From: Solirubrobacteraceae bacterium
GTDB taxonomy: Bacteria > Actinomycetota > Thermoleophilia > Solirubrobacterales > Solirubrobacteraceae
Direction of reading: 5' to 3'
DNA: 55,562 bases
Assembly: GCA_016463765.1 (NCBI GenBank)
Contig: JAEMQS010000025.1
Location: forward strand, 1 to 55,562
Shown here: piece after piece, positions 1-8,435 of the stretch
How the letters are laid out: each line of letters starts with the position of its first letter
Numbering within the stretch: position 1 is the stretch's first letter
Translations under genes and position numbers: made by a program
Notes under the pieces: generated by a model
The model's database searches: none
Seen by the model: only the letters and a program-made list of their open reading frames with translations
Told to the model about the DNA's origin: nothing

Positions 1-559
1 CGACGACGGCGACGGCGAGGCCGGCGAGCAGCGCCCAGTCTCCGCGCGCGCGAGAAACCCCGAGCGTGGCGGCCGTCTGCGGCTCGAAGCCCGTGGCCAG
101 CCAGGTGCGGCCCAGCGCAAGCGCCAGGACGGCCGCGCCGACCGCGACCCCTGCAGCCAGCCAGAGATCGGTGTCGGTGAGGCCGAGCAGGGTGCCGAAG
201 AGCAGCTGGTCGACCCCGGGCCCGGCGGGGTAGACGTCGCTGGCCAGCACCGCGCCGAGCGCCAGGGCGGCGACGACGAGCAGGCCCGTGGCGCCGTCGG
301 GCCCGAGCCGCGGGTCGCGGATCAGGCGGGTGAGTCCGGCGGTGAAGAGCAGCGCCGAGCCGAGGGCCGCGAGCGGTGCGGCGAGCCCCCAGGGTGCGGC
401 GACGACGAGGCCCGGGAACGTGGCGGTGCCGACGGCGTGGCTGAAGAACGCCAGTCGCCGGAGGATGACCCACGTGCCGAGGAGGCCTCCCGCGATAGCG
501 AGCAGCAGCACGGCGATGAGCGCGCGCTGCATGAAGGGGAGTTCGAAGGCCTCGAGCAC
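1..559 (-). CDS. Metal ABC transporter permease, ABC-3 family (3' end beyond window)
   Basis: Reading the minus strand from a GTG at 559 gives a continuous hydrophobic protein beginning VLEAFELPFMQRALIAV, with segments such as GGLLGTWVILRRLAFFSHAV and GVDQLLFGTLLGLTDTDLW. These are typical of ABC-3 (ZnuB/MntB) permeases that import zinc or manganese across the cytoplasmic membrane. About 186 codons are present and the C-terminus lies outside the window, so the partner ATPase and binding protein are not seen. The GTG was chosen because the alignment-like N-terminus starts there and a TAGGCT box sits 9 nt upstream with no Shine-Dalgarno sequence, suggesting a leaderless mRNA. A near-palindrome just upstream may be the metal-sensor operator. 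Which metal is carried cannot be decided from sequence. Confidence 0.85.
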   Translation of the reverse strand, partial: MLEAFELPFMQRALIAVLLLAIAGGLLGTWVILRRLAFFSHAVGTATFPGLVVAAPWGLAAPLAALGSALLFTAGLTRLIRDPRLGPDGATGLLVVAALALGAVLASDVYPAGPGVDQLLFGTLLGLTDTDLWLAAGVAVGAAVLALALGRTWLATGFEPQTAATLGVSRARGDWALLAGLAVAVV

Positions 560-568
560 GACCGGGAC

Positions 569-574
569 AGCCTA
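569..574 (-). promoter_or_regulatory. -10-like box TAGGCT, 9 nt before the permease start
   Basis: TAGGCT on the minus strand ends 9 nt before the GTG at 559 and there is no Shine-Dalgarno sequence. It is one of a series of such boxes in this window that imply leaderless transcripts. Confidence 0.5.
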
Positions 575-581
575 GCGGCGG

Positions 582-596
582 TGCGAACCGTTCTCA
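582..596. promoter_or_regulatory. Near-perfect palindrome, candidate metalloregulator operator
   Basis: Read on the minus strand this is TGAGAACGGTTCGCA, whose two 7-nt arms match at 6 of 7 positions around a central G. A second GAACGGT lies inverted at 607-613. The shape and AT-poor TGA...TCA ends resemble Fur/Zur-family boxes, and the site lies directly upstream of the -10 box of a metal permease gene. Assignment to Zur or a manganese regulator is inference. Confidence 0.4.
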
Positions 597-684
597 TGAA
601 AAAACTGAACGGTATTCGGTGATGGGCGCTTTACGATCGGCGCCCGCTGACCATGTTCGGCCTGTCCCGGAACTCGGAGTCACC

Positions 685-2535
685 ATGAGATTTCACGCTG
701 TTGCTGGTTTCCTCGCTGCGCTCGTCCTGGTGCTGGCCGCGGCCTCACCGGCGAGCGCCGCATGGACGGCGGTCGACGGTGTCCAGGTTCGCGGACTCCA
801 GGCCACGGACGCCGGCGACGTCATCATCCTGCAGCAGGCCGGGGAGGCCACGCCGACCCTGGCCGTCAAGGCGGCAGGGTCGACCGTGCTCGAGACCGAG
901 ACGCTCCCGGACGCGCCGCAGCCGTTTCCGTCGGCCGAGATGCAGGCGTCGCCGTCAGGTGACGCCGCGATCTCGTACGGGGGCATCACCGTGCTGCGCA
1001 GCCCGGACGGCACGCTCAGCGAGCCGCTGCCCCGCTGGAACGGCTACGCGTCGGATGTGAGCCCGTCGGGCGCCATGGCGTGGGTCGTCGAGCAAGGACC
1101 GAACGTCGCGGTGCGGATGCGGGTGGGCGGCGAGTTGCAGGTGCGGACGACGACCCTGATCGCCGGGAGTCCCGCGTGCCTGGCGAGCCGCCTGCCACAG
1201 CTGCGCATCGACGGCAGCGACCGCGCCGTGGTGGCATGGCACGACTGCGTGGCGCCCCGGGCGTTCCGCGTCGCGACCGTGGACCTCAAGACGGGTGAGG
1301 CGGGCCCCGTGCAGACGCTCGTCGACGAGGAGCGCACGTATCCCGACGCGACGTACTCCCGGTCCATCCACCTGGACGTCAACGATGCGGGTGACGCTGT
1401 GGTCGCCTGGCCGGGCGACGCGAACGAGGTCGTCCGCGTGGCCCGCAAGGCGGCGGGCTCCGCAGCCTTCGGCGAGGTGACGGAGTTCCCGGGCGCGCCG
1501 ATCGGCGAAGTGCTCGCCGCACGCGCGGACAAGAGCGGTCGATTCCACGTCGCGTGGCGCGAGACCGGCTCGGGTGTCCCCACGGTGACGCGCGTCGCGG
1601 TGAGCGCCGCCGCGGACACGGCGTTCACCGTCACGGAACTCCCAGGCGGCACGACGCCGGTGGTCTCCCTCGCGTACGACGAGAACGGTGGGTCCGTCGC
1701 GTCCGTCGGCACCACCGACACGACGCGTCGGGTCCTCGTCCGACCGCCTGGCGGGGCGTTCGCCGACCTGTTCACCCCTGCTGCGGGTCGGGACGACCGC
1801 GTGACGCTGAGCGATGCCGGTGAGATCCTCCGGATCGAGTCTCCCGCGCCCGGCGTGGCCACGCCGGGTCCAGCCCGGATCTCGCGGGGCACGACGGCCG
1901 CTGGCACGCTGGGCGCCCCCCAGACGGTGGCATGCGCCAGCTCTCGCTGGCTCGCGGCCCCAACGCTCAGCGCCGGGTACGTGCTCGACGAGGTCGTGGA
2001 CGCGGGGCGCGAGCTGGTGACGTTCTCCGATCGCGGTGCGCCGTTCCGCGTCCTCCCGGTGCCGTCCGGATGGGCGACGATCGGTTCGACCTATCGGGCG
2101 GTGGCGTCGACCGGCGATGCGGTGGTCGTCCTCCGGCGGGCTGACGGGTCAGCCGGCACGAAGCTGCTGCTGCGCGCGAGTGGCCCCGGCATGGCGAGCG
2201 ACGGCTCGGCGCCGGACGTCGCCGCGTGCGACGGGGCGACACCCCCGCGGTTTGCGCTCACCCTGGTCCCGGAGTACGAGGGCCTGCGGGTGGCCATCGA
2301 CTGCCCGGCCGGGCGCGCCGCGTGCCAGGGGCGCCTCGTGCTGTTCACCGGGGCGTTCGGGCTGCCGACCGGCTCGGCGGCGTTCCGCGTCGAGCCCGGG
2401 CGGCGGGGCTCGGCCCTCATCCGCGTGCCCGCCCGGCTGCGCGACCAGTTGCTGCGCGGCGAACGCCCGCCGCTGCGGGTCGTGGCCTACGACCGGTACC
2501 TGCGGACGCTGGGCACCGGGCGGCTCGCGGGCTGA
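685..2535 (+). CDS. Secreted protein of unknown function, probable beta-propeller-like repeats
   Basis: The ATG at 685 is preceded by GGAG at 676-679 and opens a classic signal peptide (MRFHAVAGFLAALVLVLAAA, cleavage after ASA), giving 616 residues; an upstream in-frame ATG at 619 would bury the signal and is less likely. The body has repeated units of the type DAGDAVVAWPGD / KSGRFHVAWRE / DENGGSVASVG, which look like strand-rich blade repeats. The last 100 residues form a separate small domain with two close cysteines (IDCPAGRAACQG). No catalytic motif is visible. It is probably an extracellular or cell-surface protein; function unknown. Its neighbours give no clue. Confidence 0.8.
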   Translation: MRFHAVAGFLAALVLVLAAASPASAAWTAVDGVQVRGLQATDAGDVIILQQAGEATPTLAVKAAGSTVLETETLPDAPQPFPSAEMQASPSGDAAISYGGITVLRSPDGTLSEPLPRWNGYASDVSPSGAMAWVVEQGPNVAVRMRVGGELQVRTTTLIAGSPACLASRLPQLRIDGSDRAVVAWHDCVAPRAFRVATVDLKTGEAGPVQTLVDEERTYPDATYSRSIHLDVNDAGDAVVAWPGDANEVVRVARKAAGSAAFGEVTEFPGAPIGEVLAARADKSGRFHVAWRETGSGVPTVTRVAVSAAADTAFTVTELPGGTTPVVSLAYDENGGSVASVGTTDTTRRVLVRPPGGAFADLFTPAAGRDDRVTLSDAGEILRIESPAPGVATPGPARISRGTTAAGTLGAPQTVACASSRWLAAPTLSAGYVLDEVVDAGRELVTFSDRGAPFRVLPVPSGWATIGSTYRAVASTGDAVVVLRRADGSAGTKLLLRASGPGMASDGSAPDVAACDGATPPRFALTLVPEYEGLRVAIDCPAGRAACQGRLVLFTGAFGLPTGSAAFRVEPGRRGSALIRVPARLRDQLLRGERPPLRVVAYDRYLRTLGTGRLAG

Positions 2536-2538
2536 GGC

Positions 2539-3234
2539 TCAGGGGAGGAGCCGTGCGGCCAGCCACCGCACGGCTTCGCCCCGCAGCTCCGGGTCGTGCT
2601 GGATCGATCCGTGGTCGCCGCCGGGCACCCGGATGAACCGGCTCTCCGGCGCGGCGGCGTGCAGCGCGTCGGAGTGCTCGACCCCGACGCGGTCGTCGCC
2701 CGTCGCGTGCAGGAGCAGCAGCGCGTCGCCCAGATGTGACGCGGCGGCCTCGAGGTCGGCCTGGGCGAGCAGCGGTTCGAGCGCCGCGGCGTCTGCCGGG
2801 AAGCCGAACCGGCCCTGGCGCAGGCCGCGCAGCAGCAGGTCGCCGGGCGCGGGGCAGATGGCGACCACGGCGCGGGCCTCGAGCCGTGTGGCCGCCGTGA
2901 GCGCCAGGAATCCGCCCATGCTCGACCCGCGCAGCCCGACGGGGCCGGGCGGGAGCAGCGCCGCCATCGCGGCGACGTCGTCGAGCACCCGCCCGTCGAG
3001 CATCCCCGGCGAGGCACCGTGGCCGCGCTGGTCGTAGACGACCGCTGCGAGCCCGGCGGCCCGGCACTCGCGGCCCCAGTCGTAGTGGTTCTCCTTGCGC
3101 GAGTCGGCGCCGTGGATGACCACGACCCCGCCGCGGGCAGGGGCGGACGGCGTGAACAGCGCGTAGGCGAGACCGTCGTGCATGCCCTCCTCGTCGGGCG
3201 GCGCGACGTCGTCACGGGTCAACGAGGACGACAC
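2539..3234 (-). CDS. Alpha/beta hydrolase, dienelactone-hydrolase/esterase-like
   Basis: This 231-residue protein has the alpha/beta hydrolase signature: oxyanion HG in VVVIHGADS, nucleophile elbow GSSMGG (catalytic Ser), an acid candidate in HATGDDRV, and the catalytic His in PGGDHGS. YDQRGHGAS is a conserved second-strand motif of the family. It has no signal peptide, so it is cytoplasmic. It starts with GTG at 3234 and diverges from lysA over about 20 bp. Substrate unknown; the family contains esterases and lysophospholipase-like enzymes. Confidence 0.85.
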   Translation of the reverse strand: MSSSLTRDDVAPPDEEGMHDGLAYALFTPSAPARGGVVVIHGADSRKENHYDWGRECRAAGLAAVVYDQRGHGASPGMLDGRVLDDVAAMAALLPPGPVGLRGSSMGGFLALTAATRLEARAVVAICPAPGDLLLRGLRQGRFGFPADAAALEPLLAQADLEAAASHLGDALLLLHATGDDRVGVEHSDALHAAAPESRFIRVPGGDHGSIQHDPELRGEAVRWLAARLLP

Positions 3235-3239
3235 CCCGC

Positions 3240-3245
3240 CATACT
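3240..3245 (+). promoter_or_regulatory. -10-like CATACT, 9 nt before lysA
   Basis: CATACT (matches the ATA.T core of TATAAT) ends 9 nt before the lysA ATG and no Shine-Dalgarno is present. It lies in the very short divergent gap with the alpha/beta hydrolase. Confidence 0.4.
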
Positions 3246-3254
3246 CCCTGCGCG

Positions 3255-4514
3255 ATGGCCACCGCGCAACGCCTCACCGCTGCCTGGCCGGCGGACAGCC
3301 GGCTGATCGACGCCCGCCGCCTCGAGATCGGCGGGGTCGACGCCGTCGCGCTCGCGCGCGAGTTCGGCACGCCCGCGTACATCGTCGCCGAGCAGGACCT
3401 GCGCGACCGCGCGCGGCAGTACCTCAGCGCCTTCCGGGCCCACGCGCCCGACGCCGAGATCCACTTCGCCAGCAAGGCGAACCCGTGCACCGCGGTGCTG
3501 CGGGTCTTCGCGGAGGAGGGGCTGGGCGTCGATGTCGCCTCCGGCGGCGAACTGCACGTCGCGCTGAAGGCGGGGTTCGAACCGGCGAACATCATCCTGC
3601 ACGGCAACGCGAAGTCCGAGGCCGAGCTGCGTCGCGCCATCGAGGTCGGCGTGGGCTACATCGTCATCGACAACTTCGCCGACCTCGAGCGCGTGATCGC
3701 CCTGGCGACCGACACGGTCCAGCCGGTGCTGCTGCGCGTCACGCCCGACGTCCGCGGTGAGACCCACGACAAGATCTCCACGGGTCAGGCCGACTCGAAG
3801 TTCGGCCTGTCGCTCGCCGACGCGTCGACCGCGATCGAGCGCGCGCAGGCCGCGCCGAACCTGCGCCTCGACGGGCTGCACCTGCACATCGGTTCCCAGC
3901 TGCTCGAGCTCGGCCCGTGGCGCGACGCGGTCGAGGCGATCGCCCCGCTCGGGAACTTCCCGGTCGTCAATCTCGGCGGCGGGCTCGGCGTGGCGTACAC
4001 CGACGCGGAGGACCCGCCGAGCATCGAGGTCTACGCCGCCGCGAAGGTCGCCGCCGCCCGCGAACTCCTCGGCGACCACGTCCGGATCATCGACGAGCCC
4101 GGCCGCTCGCTTGTGGCCAACGCGGGCGTGACGCTCTACACCGTCGAGTCGGTGAAACGCAACGTCTCAACCTGGGTGGGCGTCGACGGCGGCATGTCCG
4201 ACAACCTGCGCCCGATGCTCTACGGCGCGCAGTACGAGGCCGAGATCGCGGACCGCTTCGGCGGCAGCACGCCCAGCAGGATCACGGGCAAACACTGCGA
4301 ATCCGGCGACGTGATCGTCAGCGAGGCGCCGCTTGACGACCCCAAGCCCGGCGACATCGTCGTCACGCCCGCCACGGGCGCGTACGGCTACGCGATGAGC
4401 AACAACTACAACGGCATTCCCCGCCCGCCGGTCGTCTTCGTCAAGGACGGAGACGCGCGGGTCGTGGTGCGCCGGGAGACCTTCGAGGACCTGACGAGCC
4501 GTGACATCGACTGA
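3255..4514 (+). CDS. lysA: Diaminopimelate decarboxylase
   Basis: The 419-residue protein decarboxylates meso-diaminopimelate to L-lysine, the last step of lysine synthesis. Fold type III PLP enzyme features are clear: the PLP lysine in FASKANPC, HGNAKS, the HLHIGSQ motif, phosphate-binding GGGLGV, EPGRSLVANAG, and the substrate-binding CESGDV and YGYAMSNNYNG motifs near the C-terminus. Length is normal for the family. The gene overlaps hom by 14 bp, so the two are co-transcribed and probably translationally coupled. Lysine and threonine branches both draw on aspartate semialdehyde, which explains the clustering; lysA-hom-thrC-thrB order is common in actinobacteria. Confidence 0.95.
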   Translation: MATAQRLTAAWPADSRLIDARRLEIGGVDAVALAREFGTPAYIVAEQDLRDRARQYLSAFRAHAPDAEIHFASKANPCTAVLRVFAEEGLGVDVASGGELHVALKAGFEPANIILHGNAKSEAELRRAIEVGVGYIVIDNFADLERVIALATDTVQPVLLRVTPDVRGETHDKISTGQADSKFGLSLADASTAIERAQAAPNLRLDGLHLHIGSQLLELGPWRDAVEAIAPLGNFPVVNLGGGLGVAYTDAEDPPSIEVYAAAKVAAARELLGDHVRIIDEPGRSLVANAGVTLYTVESVKRNVSTWVGVDGGMSDNLRPMLYGAQYEAEIADRFGGSTPSRITGKHCESGDVIVSEAPLDDPKPGDIVVTPATGAYGYAMSNNYNGIPRPPVVFVKDGDARVVVRRETFEDLTSRDID

Positions 4515-5730
4515 TCCCTTCCGCATCGGCCTGCTGGGCCACGGCACCGTCGGCGGTGCGTTCGCCGAGCTGCTCGACGGCCGCGCCGACGAGATCGAGG
4601 CGCGCACCGGGCGCCGTCCCGAGCTGTCGGGTGTCCTGACCCGCAGCAAGGGCGACTTCGAGGAGATCCTCGAGGGGTCGGACCTCATCGTCGAGGTCAT
4701 GGGCGGCCTGGAGCCCGCGCGTGAGTACGTGCTGCGTGCGCTGAACGCCGGCCGCCACGTCGTCACCGCGAACAAGCAGCTGCTCGCCGAGCACGGGGAG
4801 GAGCTGTGGGCCGCCGCGCGCGAGCACGGGGTGCGCCTGCGCTTCGAGGCCGCGGTCGCCGGCGTCGTGCCCGTGATCCGCGTCATGCAGGAGACGCTGG
4901 CCGGCGCGTACATCGAGCGGCTGCACGGGATCGTCAACGGCACGACGAACTACATCCTCACCGAGATGGCACGCACCGGCGAGCCCTACGCCGACGCGCT
5001 GGCGGCCGCCCAGCGCCTGGGCTACGCCGAGGCCGACCCGACCGACGACGTCACCGGCAAGGACGCGGCCGCGAAGATGGCGATCCTCGCGCGCCTGGCG
5101 TTCGGCACCCCGGTGTCGCTCGACCAGGTCGTCTACGAGGGCATCGAGCAGATCACGAGCGACGACCTGGCGTTCGCCCGCGAGCTGGGGCTGGGGCTCA
5201 AGCTGCTGGGCACGGCCGAGCGCGTCGACGGCGGCATCTCTGTCCGCGTGCATCCCGCGTTCCTGTACGCCGGCCACCCACTGGCCAGCGTGTCGGGCCC
5301 GTACAACGCGGTGACGATCGAGTCGCCCGCGATCACCGAGATCACGCTGTCCGGCCCGGGCGCCGGCGGGCCGCAGACCGCGAGCGCGGTGCTCGGCGAC
5401 GTCGTCAGCGCGATGGTGCCGCCCGCGCCGACACCCGAGCCGACGAGCGCGCTGCCGGTCATCACCGACGTCGAGTCGGCGTTCTACCTGCACCTCGAAG
5501 TCGACGACGAGCCCGGCGTGCTCGCGCAGGTCGCGCAGATCCTCGGCCTGCAGGGCGTGTCCATCAAGTCCGTGGTCCAGGAGGGCATGGGGGAGAAGGC
5601 GCGCCTGGTCATGGTGCTGCACCCGGTGCTGGAGTCCCGCTTTGCCGCGGCCACGAAGATGATCGAGGGCCTGGACTTCATCAGGGCGACGCCGCGGGCG
5701 ATCCGCGTGCTCGAAGAGCAGTTCGTCTGA
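4501..5730 (+). CDS. hom: Homoserine dehydrogenase
   Basis: NAD(P)-dependent reduction of aspartate semialdehyde to homoserine. The 409-residue protein has an N-terminal Rossmann motif (GLLGHGTVGGAF), TANKQLLAEHG, the family signature GIVNGTTNYIL, and a C-terminal ACT domain from about residue 320 (FYLHLEVDDEPGVLAQVA) that normally mediates feedback inhibition by threonine. The GTG start at 4501 lies inside the 3' end of lysA. It is the second gene of the lysine/threonine cluster. Confidence 0.95.
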   Translation: MTSTDPFRIGLLGHGTVGGAFAELLDGRADEIEARTGRRPELSGVLTRSKGDFEEILEGSDLIVEVMGGLEPAREYVLRALNAGRHVVTANKQLLAEHGEELWAAAREHGVRLRFEAAVAGVVPVIRVMQETLAGAYIERLHGIVNGTTNYILTEMARTGEPYADALAAAQRLGYAEADPTDDVTGKDAAAKMAILARLAFGTPVSLDQVVYEGIEQITSDDLAFARELGLGLKLLGTAERVDGGISVRVHPAFLYAGHPLASVSGPYNAVTIESPAITEITLSGPGAGGPQTASAVLGDVVSAMVPPAPTPEPTSALPVITDVESAFYLHLEVDDEPGVLAQVAQILGLQGVSIKSVVQEGMGEKARLVMVLHPVLESRFAAATKMIEGLDFIRATPRAIRVLEEQFV

Positions 5731-5743
5731 TGCGCCTTCCTAC

Positions 5744-5749
5744 TACGAT
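5744..5749 (+). promoter_or_regulatory. -10-like TACGAT, 9 nt before the L7/L12-like gene
   Basis: TACGAT ends 9 nt before the GTG at 5759, just after the hom stop. It suggests that the small gene, and perhaps thrC-thrB, can be transcribed separately from lysA-hom as a leaderless mRNA. Confidence 0.4.
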
Positions 5750-5758
5750 GCCCCGGCT

Positions 5759-6031
5759 GTGAGCGATCTCCAGGCCATCCTCGCGCGGCTCGACACCATC
5801 GAGCAGCGCCTCGCCGCGGTTGAGCGCAAGGTGCTCGACCCGCTTCCTGGTGGCGTGAGCGGCCCGATCTCCATCGACGGCCAGCCCGCGGGCGTCGGGG
5901 GCGACGTCTCCGCCGAGGTGCGCGCCATGGCGCAGGACGGCCAGCTCATCCAGGCGATCAAGCTGCACCGTGAACAGACCGGGCTCGGTCTGGCCGAGGC
6001 CAAGGCCGTCGTCGAGCGGTACGCCCGCTAG
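5759..6031 (+). CDS. Small protein with coiled coil and ribosomal L7/L12 C-terminal-like domain
   Basis: The protein has 90 residues. Residues 1-25 ([20 protein letters not shown]) form an amphipathic helix with coiled-coil character. The C-terminal part (about 50-90) contains [21 protein letters not shown], which closely matches the KxxReltGLgLkEAKxlVe helix of the L7/L12 C-terminal domain. In L7/L12 this surface recruits GTPase factors; isolated copies occur in small proteins of unknown role. Its place between hom and thrC, in the same direction with gaps of 28 and 10 bp, implies co-expression with amino-acid synthesis. Function unknown. Confidence 0.75.
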   Translation: MSDLQAILARLDTIEQRLAAVERKVLDPLPGGVSGPISIDGQPAGVGGDVSAEVRAMAQDGQLIQAIKLHREQTGLGLAEAKAVVERYAR

Positions 6032-6041
6032 GTCCGCTGCG

Positions 6042-7058
6042 ATGCCCGGTCTCATGGAGCGCTACGCCGAGCGCCTTCCGTTCGCCGCCGACGATCCCGT
6101 CGTCACTCTCGGCGAGGGGTCCACGCCGCTCGTGCACGCGCCGCATCTGTCCGAGATGGTCGGGGCCGAGGTCCACCTCAAGCTCGAGGGCCTGAATCCG
6201 ACCGGGTCGTTCAAGGACCGCGGCATGACCTGCGCGGTCAGCGCGGCCGTGCGCGAGGGCGCCAAGGCCGTCATCTGCGCGTCGACCGGGAACACCGCCG
6301 CGAGCGCCGCGGCGTACAGCGCGAAGGCCGGGCTCACGGGCGCGGTCATCGTGCCCGAGGGCAAGATCGCGACGGGCAAGCTCGCCCAGGCGCTCATGCA
6401 CGGCGCGAAGGTCATCGCGCTGCGCGGCAACTTCGACGAGGCGCTGCGGCTGGTGCGCGAGCTGTGCGACAAGCACCCGATCGCGCTCGTCAACAGCGTC
6501 AACGAGTTCCGCCTGCAGGGGCAGAAGACCGCGGCCTTCGAGGTCCTCGAGGACCTCGGTGGCGAGCTCGACGCGCTCTGCATCCCCGTCGGCAACGCCG
6601 GCAACGTGACCGCGTACGCCAAGGGCTTCACCGAGGCGGGCCACCTGCCGCGCCTGTTCGGCTTCCAGGCCGCCGGTGCTGCGCCGCTCGTGCAGGGCGC
6701 CGTGGTCGAGAAGCCCGAGACCGTCGCCAGCGCGATCCGCATCGGCAACCCGGCGCGGTGGGAGGAGGCGATGGCCGCCTTCACGTCCTCGCGCGGCATG
6801 GTGCGCGCGGTGACCGACGACGAGATCCTCGCGGCCTACCGCCTGCTCGCCGGGCGCGAAGGCGTGTTCTGTGAGCCGGCCAGCGCGGCGTCGGTGGCCG
6901 GGCTGCTGAAGTACGGCGCCGACGGCGCCGAGCGGGTCGCCTGCGTCCTGACCGGCCACGGCCTGAAGGACCCGCAGACCGCACTCGAGCAGGCGGGGTC
7001 CGTCGTCCCGTGCGAGCCGGACCTCTCCGCCGTCGAGGCCGCCGTCCTCGGCGACTGA
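6042..7058 (+). CDS. thrC: Threonine synthase
   Basis: PLP enzyme converting O-phosphohomoserine to threonine. The chosen ATG at 6042 gives 338 residues ([14 protein letters not shown]); an in-frame extension upstream into the preceding gene has no family-like sequence. Motifs: LGEGSTPL, the PLP lysine in [27 protein letters not shown] and the phosphate-binding loop [12 protein letters not shown] second ATG at 6054 is also possible. It starts 10 bp after the L7/L12-like gene and is followed 7 bp later by thrB. Confidence 0.94.
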   Translation: MPGLMERYAERLPFAADDPVVTLGEGSTPLVHAPHLSEMVGAEVHLKLEGLNPTGSFKDRGMTCAVSAAVREGAKAVICASTGNTAASAAAYSAKAGLTGAVIVPEGKIATGKLAQALMHGAKVIALRGNFDEALRLVRELCDKHPIALVNSVNEFRLQGQKTAAFEVLEDLGGELDALCIPVGNAGNVTAYAKGFTEAGHLPRLFGFQAAGAAPLVQGAVVEKPETVASAIRIGNPARWEEAMAAFTSSRGMVRAVTDDEILAAYRLLAGREGVFCEPASAASVAGLLKYGADGAERVACVLTGHGLKDPQTALEQAGSVVPCEPDLSAVEAAVLGD

Positions 7059-7065
7059 GGCGCGC

Positions 7066-7917
7066 GTGGAGCGCCGCCGCCTCGTTCGCGTCCCGGCCTC
7101 GTCGGCCAACCTCGGCCCGGGCTTCGACACCTTCGCCTGCGCGCTGGCGCTGCACACCGAGATCGAGGTCGTCGAGACCGGTCGCTTCGCCGTGCAGACC
7201 GACCTGGAGATCGCCCGGGACCGCCGCAACCTCGCGGTCCGCGGCTTCGCCCGGCTGCACTCGCCGGAGGGCTTCGAGTTCCGGATCCGCTCGGACATCC
7301 CGCTGTCCGGCGGGCTGGGGACCAGCGCGGCGGCCTACGTCGCGGGGCTGCTCGCCGCCGACAGCATGTTCGAGCTCGACGCCGACCTGCTGGCGCTGGC
7401 CACCGAGCTGGAGGGACACCCGGACAACGTCGCGGCTGCGCTGCGGGGCGGGTTCGTCATCTGCGCGGACCGCACGACCGCGCGGTTCGACCCGCCGCCC
7501 GAGCTCGAAGCCGTGCTCGTCATCCCGCAGCAGGCCGTGCGGACCCGGGAGGCGCGTGCGGCGCTGCCCGCCGAGGTCCCGATGGCCGATGCGGCGTACA
7601 ACGTGGCGCACGGTGCGCTGCTGACGCTGGGTCTCGCGCGCGGCGACCTCGACCTCGTCTCACGCGGGCTCGCCGACCGGTTGCACCAGCCGTACCGCGC
7701 GCACCTGTTCCCTCGGTCGACCGAGCTGCTGGACCACGTGCGGGACATGGGGGCGCTCGGCGCGACGATCAGCGGCGCCGGACCGACCGTCCTGGTGTGG
7801 TGCCACTACGAGGCCACCGGGGGGCTTGTGGCTGCGCTGCGTGAGCATGCGGAGGGCTGGGCGCAGGTGGTGCGGGCGCCGTTCGAGCCGCAGGGCGCGG
7901 ACGTCATCGGCCTCTGA
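7066..7917 (+). CDS. thrB: Homoserine kinase
   Basis: GHMP-family kinase (283 residues) phosphorylating homoserine with ATP to give the ThrC substrate. Motif 1 VPASSANLGPGFD, ATP-binding motif 2 PLSGGLGTSAA and C-terminal motif 3 GATISGAGPTVL are all present. The GTG start is 7 bp after thrC. Its TGA stop is supplied by the first base quartet (CTGA) of a 56-bp palindromic repeat at 7914-7969, so the repeat and gene end are fused. Confidence 0.94.
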   Translation: MERRRLVRVPASSANLGPGFDTFACALALHTEIEVVETGRFAVQTDLEIARDRRNLAVRGFARLHSPEGFEFRIRSDIPLSGGLGTSAAAYVAGLLAADSMFELDADLLALATELEGHPDNVAAALRGGFVICADRTTARFDPPPELEAVLVIPQQAVRTREARAALPAEVPMADAAYNVAHGALLTLGLARGDLDLVSRGLADRLHQPYRAHLFPRSTELLDHVRDMGALGATISGAGPTVLVWCHYEATGGLVAALREHAEGWAQVVRAPFEPQGADVIGL

Positions 7918-7969
7918 CGCGCCGAACGGCAGATCGACGTTGCCAGGGCGACGTGAATCTGCCGCTCAG
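7914..7969. repeat. 56-bp palindromic repeat, copy 1
   Basis: Copy 1 of a direct repeat matching 8424-8479 at 50 of 56 positions. The element begins CTGA and ends TCAG, so it offers a TGA stop outward on each strand. Its 38-bp core (7927-7964) is an imperfect palindrome: 8-bp arms CGGCAGAT/ATCTGCCG, a 2-nt mismatch, ACGT pairing, and a short GC-rich apex. Here the left TGA ends thrB and the hairpin could act as a terminator. Confidence 0.85.
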
Positions 7970-7975
7970 TACGAT
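7970..7975 (+). promoter_or_regulatory. -10-like TACGAT, 7 nt before the membrane-protein start
   Basis: TACGAT abuts the right end of the first 56-bp repeat and ends 7 nt before the ATG at 7983. No Shine-Dalgarno is visible, so a leaderless transcript is likely. Confidence 0.45.
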
Positions 7976-7982
7976 TTCGGCT

Positions 7983-8435
7983 ATGCAACAAGTGTCGCGC
8001 TGGCGGACGTCGTGGCCGTGGTACTTCGCGGCACTCCTGGTGTTGTCGGGCTGGGTGGCGGGGTACGCGATCTGGAGCCAGCCGGACGCCGGCGACTTCG
8101 GGTCGGGCGTGGATGTCCTCTTCCCTCTGGCCATGCTGGCGATCGGCCTGCCGCTGATCGTCGTCGCCGGCATCGTCCGCGGACGTGATGGGACGTTCGC
8201 CAAGTGGGGCGGACGCGTGTTGCTCGCGGTCGGTGCCCTCGTCCTCGCGTACTTCGCGTCGTTCGCGTTCTTCGGCGGGCTCTGTCTCGACCCGGGGGAT
8301 GTGTGCGTCACCACCTGGCCGTCACGGGTGGCCAATCTCGCGACGGGCATGGGGATACTCGTGCTCGGCTGGTGCATCGAGTCACGGGTGTGGCGACGCC
8401 CGCCACGGCGCGACATCGCGCCCCTGACGCGTTGA
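7983..8435 (+). CDS. Small four-helix membrane protein of unknown function
   Basis: The protein has 150 residues and about four hydrophobic segments: WYFAALLVLSGWVAGYAIW, PLAMLAIGLPLIVVAGIV, VLLAVGALVLAYFASFAFFG and VANLATGMGILVLGW. The C-terminal tail is basic (SRVWRRPPRR). The ATG at 7983 is preferred over a GTG at 7953 because the latter falls inside the repeat, whereas the ATG has a -10-like box at leaderless distance. The gene is precisely framed by the two 56-bp repeats, suggesting it was inserted or duplicated together with them. I do not recognise the family. Confidence 0.7.
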   Translation: MQQVSRWRTSWPWYFAALLVLSGWVAGYAIWSQPDAGDFGSGVDVLFPLAMLAIGLPLIVVAGIVRGRDGTFAKWGGRVLLAVGALVLAYFASFAFFGGLCLDPGDVCVTTWPSRVANLATGMGILVLGWCIESRVWRRPPRRDIAPLTR

